Shown in pieces: positions 55,951 through 64,000 of a stretch of 64,000 nt of DNA. The notes beneath the pieces are model-generated. The model searched no databases. It was not told the origin of the DNA and saw nothing but the letters and a program-made list of their open reading frames with translations. The position numbers and the translations under genes were made by a program. Source of the stretch: Lepidodermella squamata (taxonomy: Eukaryota; Gastrotricha); assembly GCA_047495785.1 (NCBI GenBank), contig JBLDXI010000029.1, positions 1,054,001 through 1,118,000 on the forward strand, given 5' to 3'. How positions within the stretch are numbered: position 1 is the stretch's first letter; each line of letters opens with the position of its first letter.

Positions 55951-56674
55951 TGGTTCACATTGTTCTCCGCAATGCTCGGGCCGGTGAAGCCTGCCCGGTG
56001 AAGCGTGATTCTTTCGATTTCGTTAAATTTACAGTAAACGTCGCATACGGGCATGTTTTAAACCGGCCCGAGCGCGGAGCAGCAAATCAATGCTACCCGT
56101 CTGTGTACGGGCCAGCCGGAGCGCGCAAGGGCCGAAATCGGGCTCGGGCAACAACAGAGTGGCCGTAAATAGCAAGTAGTCGTTATTATGATTATTCGCC
56201 CGCTAGTATCAAGGTTTAAAAAATTCCTAGATGATGAAAAGACCGCGCGTGTGCACGTATAACTATTATCCGCTTTCACAACTGCCCACTGCGCCAAGTT
56301 AATGTGAAAACAGTTTGTGGGGAGACTATATCCACTATTCCGCAAGTGTATTATCCATATTAGACATTGGAAAATGTAATATATAGTTCATTCGTCGATT
56401 TCATTGTCTGCACAGCACCCACGCCACAAAACGCTGGCAACATCTCATCTTAGGAAGTAGACAATCTACCTTTGGCTTGTAAATTTTTACTTCCTCCATG
56501 TCGTGCCGAATTGAGATGCTTCCCAACAAGTCTATCTAAGAATAAAATTTACACTGCGGGAAGTTGGCGGAGTGGATGTGAATTGTGGAAGAACTTCTGC
56601 GCGACCATGGCATCATTTATCAATTTTCGTTCCTTCAAACCAGCAGATTTTCTACGCGTGAGCAGATGGCGACG
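55951..56674. other. Intergenic, no gene seen
   Basis: It includes a small inverted pair CTCGGGCCGGT / ACCGGCCCGAG (about 55976 and 56060). The last 100 bp are probably the promoter of Ly6 copy F. Confidence 0.4.
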
Positions 56675-57175
56675 ATGAATATCCAACTTGCTTTCCTGTA
56701 CACTGCGTTTGGTGTCCTGGCGTTGGCGACAGTTGCGAGTTAGTTGCTCTCTACGTTTAGTATTCCGAATTATTTCCATCCCAATTGCTGTTAGATGCTA
56801 TCAATTGCTACGAAGGCTATGGTACCACGATAAGTAGCTTAAGAACTTGCGGCAATTCTTCAGTGAATTACTGCATGGTAAGTCCTTGTTAGAATGATGA
56901 CTAAGTGCAATGACATAATTTTTGTGCTAACGTAGAAAGTTGACGAAACTTACGGTTCTCAGGTCACCTCAGTATACCGTAGTTGTGCCCCAAGCGCGTG
57001 CGCTTCGGTTTCTGTGTGCCCTGGCAATGATTGTTCATACGCTTACTGCTGTAATTACAATTACTGCAATAGCGGCAGAAAGACAGCATCACCCAGCACG
57101 CATGCATTTTACGGAGCAGTTGTGGCACTTTCCATTACCAGTTTCCTTGTTATTGGAGGATGGCATCGGTATTAA
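56675..57175 (+). CDS. Ly6/uPAR-type small surface protein, copy F
   Basis: Three exons (56675-56738, 56795-56877, 56963-57175) give 119 aa. Signal peptide MNIQLAFLYTAFGVLALATV; mature domain with ten Cys (NAINCYEGYGTTISSLRTCG to CCNYNYCN); hydrophobic C-terminus (GAVVALSITSFLVIGGW). An in-frame ATG lies 9 bp upstream (ATGGCGACGATG), so the start could be three codons earlier. This is the cleanest intact copy along with B. Confidence 0.86.
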
Positions 57176-57418
57176 TTAAAAAGTTAACGTTTTCTTCATA
57201 TTTGCCTATTCTGGATGTTCCGCAATGGCCAATGATCGAGCTTAACAAAACGTACCCCCATTTATCGTTTATCATTATCTTTATTTCAATAAAATAATGT
57301 ATGAGTGGAGAACGAAATATCACAATAAAGCCTGGAGTTCCTCTCTTCAGAGTCATTTCATCTGTTAGCTTGCGAAATCGCACTGTTGCTTCCGGTGCTT
57401 CGAAGTGATAATCGAATA

Positions 57419-58030
57419 CCGTATACTGCCCGAATTGTTGGGCCTGTCTTTTATTGTTTTCAAAACAAGTCAAACCCCCGTCTTATAATTGAGACCGCCC
57501 TTTATTTGAGGCCTGACCTTTATTATTTCGAACCCTTCTCGACATTACGTCTTACAAGGCTTTGCAGCTACCGCCAGGTAGGTACTCGCTGCCGATCAGC
57601 AGGAACTAAATGCGTTGAGTAAATACCTATATAACATGTTACGCAACAAAGCAAACAAAGCGCGCGATACTTAGGCCGAAGCAGTCGTTTCGAACAAGTG
57701 TGTCGAAGCAGAGTGTTGAAGCTTTTTCTGCTGCTTAGACACTTACGACACCCGCCGCTCGATAGTGTTGAATTGTTGAGAAAAACCGCGATTTGACTCG
57801 GGGCGCTGGTTCGCAAACTCAACCGCTTTCAGTCGCCTCTAAATGGATCGGCACATGCGCTGTTTTTTATCGCGAGGAAACGATGATAATGCTGGCGTAG
57901 TAAAATTAATGCGTTCGAGACCTGACCATTATTTGAGGCCTGACCTTTATTTTTCGAATGACCCGTGGACCCCGTCTTATATTTGAGGCTGACTTTTAAA
58001 CGAGGCTGACTAACTTTTCGGGCAGTACGG
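57419..58030. mobile_element. 612-bp inverted-repeat element with TA flanks
   Basis: The ends CCGTATACTGCCCGAA and TTCGGGCAGTACGG are inverted repeats (one dinucleotide indel) and each abuts TA, as in Tc1/mariner insertions. Interior direct repeats of TTTGAGGCCTGACCTTTATT occur near each end. No intact transposase frame, so non-autonomous. Confidence 0.75.
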
Positions 58031-58328
58031 TAGTTTGATGAAATGCAAACAACTTCTTGACGGGCGTCCTTGAAGCTTCTGAGAGGTAGATTTCACGATG
58101 AGGCTCAAATAATTAATGGATATGGCTATGTGAACACAGGAAAAGTGTATCGCCCAATGGCTATGCGCTATGCGTACACACATTGCGTGACACACAGCCA
58201 GATGCGTTCTGGCTGCCAGTAGCCATGTGCCAACATTAGCCAAAATCGACACATGTAGTTTGTAATAGTGATATAACGTCACATCACATGCGAAGCCTGA
58301 GTTTCAGTCTGTTTTGATTCAAAAGGAT

Positions 58329-58410
58329 CGCTGCCAGTAGGATTTGAACCTACGCGCGGAGACCGCATCTGATTTCAAGTCAGACCCCTTAACCACTCGG
58401 GCATAGCAGC
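58329..58410 (-). tRNA. tRNA-Ser (UGA)
   Basis: This is the third 82-nt copy, same body as 4072-4153 and 14138-14219, here on the minus strand 137 bp beyond the 3' end of the J-domain gene. Confidence 0.95.
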
Positions 58411-58547
58411 TTGTTTGATTAGCGAAAATTAAATTTCTTCTGTGAAAGTGTCATTACTTCGTACTTCGTACCGATAATTCTTTGCTTATATTTTTTAGCA
58501 GAGACTGAATAGCTAATGATAACTAAAACTTTATTTTCTACGCAACA

Positions 58548-59570
58548 TTATTTTTTCCAATCACGGTAAAAAAAGTAGGCAAAGCTAAAAGCAAAGTAGT
58601 GTATAATCATTTTCACAGCATGCTCGTGTGTGAAGCCTAGCGACCATGCTATTGAGGACGCTAGAACATAAGTTGCAACTTTGACAGTCTGATCCTCGAA
58701 ACCTTCGCCGCTACTTAAGACGTTACGAAGTAGTCGTCGATAATATGGGTAGGCGTTAAGGTACTTTAGTAGGATGGTCGCTCCACAAGCGAGCACGAAA
58801 TGGGCGCCAATGAATAGGAGCCATCCAAGAGTGAATTCTGAAAATGTCCACGCAACTTGGCTTATTCCATTGACGACGCCTATATGCCGTACAGCCAGGG
58901 CCACCATTATAGAGAGGAATATCTTGATTTGATAGTGCACCTTAACATTCTGTAAACCGCGAATTGTGATGAAAATGGGGCCAGCCCACGAGCCAGCTAC
59001 GAAAGAATACGATACGATCCGCACAAACAAATTGAAAACTCCAGAGGTAAGCCAGAATACCAGAGAGCTCATAAAATCGGGTAACCCTAAAGTTACACTT
59101 AAAATCCATACGATCGTAGCGAAGCAAATGCATGTGATGAAATCAGGTTGAGTCCGAACAGGTGGAGGAGAATTTTCCCTCTTTTCTGGTTTCGGAGGTC
59201 TCTGTTTTCCATATTGCTCGCGAAAGGCCTTTTCAAACGCTCGAATAAAGTCGGACTCGAATGACTGATTCCCATTTCGATCGCTTTGACTCCCATAATT
59301 CGAGCTGTTGAGCCTGACTCCTTGAAGAACACCAACATCGTACTCTCGGCGCTGGTCGGGATCACTTAATATCTTGTAGGCTTCATTTATTTTCCGCATT
59401 TTCGCCTCTGCAAACTCTCGCTCTCTGATATTTGAGCCATTCGGATCTTGCTTATCTGGATGATACTGCTTCGCCAGTGTTCGATATGCCTGCTTGATTT
59501 CAGATTGGCTTGCATTTTTGTGAATTCCCAGCGTTGAATAGTGCAGTGGCTGACTGAAAGCTGTGTTCAT
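58548..59570 (-). CDS. Membrane-anchored J-domain (DNAJ) co-chaperone
   Basis: A single 340-aa exon. Residues 8-75 form a J domain ([20 protein letters not shown]) with the HPD tripeptide in [11 protein letters not shown], which stimulates Hsp70 ATPase. A charged linker ([20 protein letters not shown]) follows, then four to six hydrophobic segments ([71 protein letters not shown]). It has no Gly/Phe or zinc domain, so it is DNAJC-like; the exact orthologue is unclear. It probably recruits Hsp70 to an organelle membrane. It is divergent to the secreted gene at 59922; the 350-bp spacer would hold both promoters. Confidence 0.85.
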   Translation of the reverse strand: MNTAFSQPLHYSTLGIHKNASQSEIKQAYRTLAKQYHPDKQDPNGSNIREREFAEAKMRKINEAYKILSDPDQRREYDVGVLQGVRLNSSNYGSQSDRNGNQSFESDFIRAFEKAFREQYGKQRPPKPEKRENSPPPVRTQPDFITCICFATIVWILSVTLGLPDFMSSLVFWLTSGVFNLFVRIVSYSFVAGSWAGPIFITIRGLQNVKVHYQIKIFLSIMVALAVRHIGVVNGISQVAWTFSEFTLGWLLFIGAHFVLACGATILLKYLNAYPYYRRLLRNVLSSGEGFEDQTVKVATYVLASSIAWSLGFTHEHAVKMIIHYFAFSFAYFFYRDWKK

Positions 59571-59921
59571 TTTGAGTGAAACTTCTTATTACGATTGACA
59601 TCTTAGTGATAATTTTACCATTCCTTCACTTGCTTCTTATCTCAATTGCGATAAAGCACAGTTTTCTGACGTGTATCTTGTAGGCTCAATGAATCATCGA
59701 TGAGAATTAATAAGTGAAAAACCGTTTTCGCCGTAGAATAGAAAATGGAATCGCTACCTGTTTCACGGGAATGAGAAAAACAAAATGCGGGAAAGATGGT
59801 TCCATGTGAAAAATAACAACACACACGAAACATACGCATTTGTCGCTGCGCGCCAGCTGTTGGCTACGCGAGCGATGAATATTGAGAAACGGTAACGCGG
59901 TTAAAATTGAATGAGTAAAAA

Positions 59922-62900
59922 ATGGTTTCCATCGACTATTTAATATTTCTTGTGATCTTAAGCGTTCGGCAGGAATCTGTCCACGCTGTTTCCACCCAAT
60001 TTTTAGGCGGAACCCTCTCTTGGCAGCCAGTCTCTCCCACAGACCCAGTAAGGCTTTTAACTCCGGCCCAATATCTCCAACTCTTTGATATATGCAGAAT
60101 CGGATAAACGTGTTCATGAATTTCGGCTGGTCCTCTCCTCCTCAATGCGCTGCTGGTCAGCAAATTGGCGACCTTGGCACTTTAACAGCAGGAGGCGCGG
60201 CGGTCGCGTCGACTCAAGTCAATTGCGTCGCTTCAGGAAATGCAGACTACCCGTACTCTGTAGGCACCTCGACCGCCAATGTCGCCGCCCCCGCTGGAGG
60301 GGCATATGGATTCTATCTGTATGACGGCGGACCATGGAGACCTGATATGGCTGGGACGGGTAATCAGTGCCTTTCAATCCTAGTTTGTATAAGGGGCTCG
60401 ATTCTTTAGGGAACTGGCGGTTTACATCGGTTGCTCGGACACCGGTACGCCCGGATACAAACCAGGTCAATAATAGTCCAGTGATAGGCTACATTCCAAA
60501 CTTCATTATATCGAAAAACTGCCCACTGAATGGCGGCCAACCTTGGCCACTCCCAGCTTTTGATATCGACCAGGACAACTTCGTCTGTCGATTCGGAACG
60601 GCCGATGAATGCGGCTCTATATGCGCTGCTTTACCAACTACAATCGCAAACGGATTCACATCATTTAACTTATCCGGCCCGAATGGGTGCCTGCTTACCG
60701 CGGTACCGAAAACTGCCGGGGTTTATGGGATTGGCATCCAAGTAGATGATTACGCCGCTTTTTCTCCAGGAGCGCCTCTATCTTCTGTTCCCGTTCAGTT
60801 TCAAATTACTGTGAAAGATGATGGCGTAACAAATTGCGCAACTAGGCCTACTGTTGTGTCACCCACCGTGCCGCATATGGCATGCATTGGAGCGAAAGTT
60901 AGCTTTAAAATTGACATTGTAGAGTTTTTCAGAAAATATTCTTGTCTTATAGCCAAATACGACATTTAACCAAAGGGTTTACATGCAACCAGGTCAAACT
61001 CCCGGGACTACGTAAGTTTATGCGATGAATATGGATTTAATTTTTCCGAAAATCCTAATTTACAGGGTAACTGGGGTTTTACCTTCAGTTCCACCAGGGA
61101 TGGTTGTTTCAAATGTTGGATTAGACGCATCAAATGGTCTCTATTTTGTCGATCTCACGTGGCCAACACCTACGCCTGGGATCAATTTCGCCTGCGTTGA
61201 GGCTGTGAACTCTCTCAAGTTGACCAGCGATCCATATTGTATCGATATTTGTACGGGAAATTTCCCCGTTCCAGAGGTCATTTCGATGACGCCAAACTTC
61301 ACAGCTCAGCCATTTGTTACGCCATTGAACAGTTTGACCCTTCAATTTAACTCGCCGATTATTGCCGGATTCGGAGGGTCTTTTCGCGTTCTTGAAGGAA
61401 TTCCTGGGACGCCGAACTTTAGGACTGTTTTCAATGAAACCATCAGACAGAGCACTTTAATCACGGTGAACAACACCTTCATGACAGTAAACACTGCCAG
61501 TGTGCCGTGGCGAGGTGGTTTTAATTACAAGTTTGAAGTTGACAATGGAATAGTGATCAACCAGAACTGCTGTGGTATTTTCGCAAATTTTTCAGCAGCC
61601 ACTCGAGTTTTGCAAAATGGTAACCGGTCATTAGAACTAGATTCTCAGAGCTAGCCATGGTTGTTATTTATGGTTTTCCAGTTGTACAAGCGCCACCTGA
61701 TGTAACTTTGGCTACGGTTCCGATTGAACAATTCACTAGTAAGATTCATAACGAAATTATTCTGCGTTCTATTGACGAATTTTCGTTACAGCGACTTCAA
61801 CAGCTCGAACTAGTAAGACTGTTTAGATTTCAGGCTTAACCCTACTATCGATGCAATTTATCAATAGCTACTGCAGCAGCAACTACTACTACGACAACGG
61901 CTTTGACTACAACTACAGCACGGCCAACTACAACGCTTGCGCTGACGACAACAACAACAGGGTCGAGTAAGTCAGAGATTTATTGATATCTAGTGAAATA
62001 ATGTCGAACCTAACAGCTACGACAACTCGACTCGTGACAACACTGAGTAAGAAAATTGAGCATTTCTCATCTGATTTTCATTTCATTCTTATGTGTAGGT
62101 ACAACAACAGCTAGGACGAGTATGCGTACCATTCAGGGTTATGAGTCATCTAAAAAAGTTTATCTGATCAGCAACAGGTCCTAGTACAACAACAGCCCGG
62201 ACTACCACTGGATTAACTACTACAGTTATTACGACAACAAGTCTAACGACTACTACTGCCAGGTCCAACGTTACTGCTCCTACACTGCCAAACATCATAA
62301 TCGTCACAGTACCTTATATCGTAACGATTCCAACACCTGTCGGTGGCTGCAACTGCACTACCCCAGATTGGGCAACAATTCTCGGCCAAATCTATGGCAA
62401 TCTTTCCTTGCTTTGGCGGAACGCTTCATTCAACATTTTCAACAACGTGAATGTCAATCCAGCTCCGATTAACATTGGAGCTCCTGTAATTTCTGTTTCA
62501 ATCGGCACTCCTGTTGTGGCTCCACCGGCCCCTCCGCCGCCACCACCTTCAATCTGGATTCCAGTTATTCCAATCGCACTGCCTCCACCTCCTCCAACAA
62601 TCATTCTAGTCCCACCTCCAGTCTACCAATCCATAAATCCGATATTCATACTTCAACCTTTTGTGACTCCCTACGCCTATCCACAGTATCAGATTGTCTA
62701 TAATAACTTCCAATGTTTAGCCACATTTGGCTCGATCAGCTTACCATTCGATGCTTTTTCTCGAGGCATAGTCGGGGATGCGATAATACTCAATGGCCGG
62801 AATCAATTCATCACAGTAACACCACCTTCGTGTAACAGCTGTTTTGGCAATATGGGCAGGTGTTCGAACGGAATGACAATGTGCACCTGGTACATGCCAC

Positions 62901-64000
62901 TCGCCGTATCTGCGGTGGATCAATACGTCTTTTCCGGGTTCGGAGTAATGACTGCGACGAACCAGCCCCAAATTGCGATGATTCAGACATCTACGCTTGG
63001 GCTTCAAGTATACGTTTCAGCAGGGCAAAGTAATGCATACTACCTGGCTAATTCCGGCGCGAATACCTTGAAACCTACGGCATGGTCTTATGTTTGCTTC
63101 TCTTACCAGCAAAATACTGGGATCAATCTTTACATCAACGGAATGTGTCAATCTTGTGCAAATCCTAATATGGGCCTCTACTACATGAACTTCAATCAGC
63201 AATTTCAGTCTCAGCCTGTGTTTCCAAGCTTTACCTATGCCGCCCCATCTTCAAGCCAGTGCTCATTCTACATTGGAAGGCCGAGTTATGCGTTGGGGAC
63301 TGGGACTAGCACAGGTTATGGAAGATTTGGCTTGGACCAATTTCAAGTTTGGCAAACAGCTTTGTCACCAATCGCCATCTATCAGCTATACACCACTGCT
63401 CAGCCGTCATTCCAGTGGGCAGCAAATCTTGCCCCGCCTATAGGGATCGGCTCTTTATTAGGCTTAGCAACGTTCAACCAAGGCTACAATGGCATGTCGC
63501 TGCAATGCGCAAGAGCTGGGGATGGTCTAGTTTGGAATCAGCCATTTTACACGGCTAATATTGCTCCAGTTCAACCAACTTATTCGACGTACTACAGCGA
63601 AGCTATGACTGCGACTTTTAAGTTTCAGTTGCTTCAACCGACCACGCAATACGTTCAGCCATTAACAGCTCAACCGTACGCGTTTTATTACGATACGCCT
63701 GTATTTGCTCTGACTCTTCCGCAAACCACGCAGCAAGTTCAGTATGCTAGTTTCGTCAACGCACCACCGAAGCTGGCACTATCTTTCGACCCCATTGCCG
63801 GATTTCGAGCGATCTATTGGACTAACGGAAGTATTTGGGCTATTAATGGAACTCCGAGTTTTTCGTTAGCCAATGTATTTACTACATCAGGGCAGCAAAA
63901 TTACTACACCCAGCCGCTGTATGTCGCATCCAGTGCTACCCCGCAATCACTGACCCCGTGGCAAGAAGTTTTGATCAGAGCAAGCCCAGCAAATGGTCTT
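59922..64000 (+). CDS. Large secreted Thr-rich, LamG-like extracellular protein, 5' part
   Basis: It runs off the window. Exons: 59922-60047, 60098-60318, 60384-60897, 60953-61011, 61066-61619, 61682-61738, 61792-61812, 61868-61966, 62017-62046, 62099-62119 and 62178 onward; phases fit and give over 1,170 aa. Signal peptide MVSIDYLIFLVILSVRQESV. The first 350 residues (GGTLSWQPVSP; NNSPVIGYIPNFII; DIDQDNFVCRF; TPLSSVPLQF-like ending) recall a widespread animal extracellular architecture known from cnidarians, molluscs and lancelets. A Thr-rich mucin-like stalk follows, built from small phase-1 exons, then a Pro-rich segment (APPAPPPPPPSIWIPVIP). The last part (DAIILNGRNQFITV, WSYVCFSYQQNTGINLYING) looks like a LamG/concanavalin-type lectin fold. 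Likely a surface or matrix glycoprotein. Confidence 0.78.

Noticed and set aside
1-64000. CRISPR array, rRNA gene or bacterial operon
   Set aside because: No regularly spaced direct repeats or rRNA cores were seen, and the spliced eukaryotic genes make a bacterial reading untenable.

Overview
This is nuclear DNA from a small-genome invertebrate animal. The genes are split by very short GT-AG introns, mostly 50-65 nt. There are five eukaryotic tRNA genes (three near-identical tRNA-Ser, one tRNA-Lys, one tRNA-Glu), animal-specific families (K2P potassium channel, class C GPCR, GILT, Ly6/uPAR, thioester protein) and decayed LINE and DNA transposons. The lineage cannot be fixed by eye. Four conserved genes packed 40-86 bp apart on one strand, each start preceded by a 3' splice-site-like AG, suggest a spliced-leader, operon-using phylum such as flatworms, rotifers or nematodes. 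This is an inference, and no spliced leader was seen.

Layout. 1-6 kb: a DGAT2/MOGAT-like C-terminal scrap, a six-exon K2P channel (minus) and three tRNA genes. 5.7-10.6 kb: two copies of an RTE-like non-LTR retrotransposon, one with a long intact RT ORF and one decayed, plus a Ly6-type gene inside a head-to-head palindrome and a truncated copy of a Ser/Lys-rich secreted protein. 10.9-15.9 kb: a compact secreted thioester-type (TEP/A2M) protein with a GCGEE site, the intact Ser/Lys-rich protein, a tRNA-Ser and a small unknown gene. 17.1-22.1 kb: an RRM protein with large Q/N/H-rich regions and a candidate zinc-ribbon exon (minus). 22.9-32.2 kb: the operon-like row XRCC2, ELP6, ASNSD1, DDX43 (plus). 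32.4-42.1 kb: a tandem array of four GILT-like thiol reductases whose active sites read CPDC, CPDT, SPAS and CPDS. 42.4-57.2 kb: accessory DNA with an intronless class C GPCR flanked by two broken partial copies, the main Ly6/uPAR cluster in both orientations, and inverted-repeat transposons. 57.4-64 kb: a TA-flanked inverted-repeat element, a tRNA-Ser, a membrane J-domain protein (minus) and the 5' part of a large secreted Thr-rich/LamG-like protein that runs off the window.

Functionally the window divides into a housekeeping block (DNA repair, tRNA-modification complex, amidotransferase, RNA helicase) and lineage-expanded secreted or surface families (GILT, Ly6, thioester protein, mucin-like protein) of the type seen in defence, surface or gut biology. 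Gene models were built by hand from reading frames, splice sites and exon phases. Every exon-phase sum was checked by hand, but no alignment, RNA or database evidence was available.
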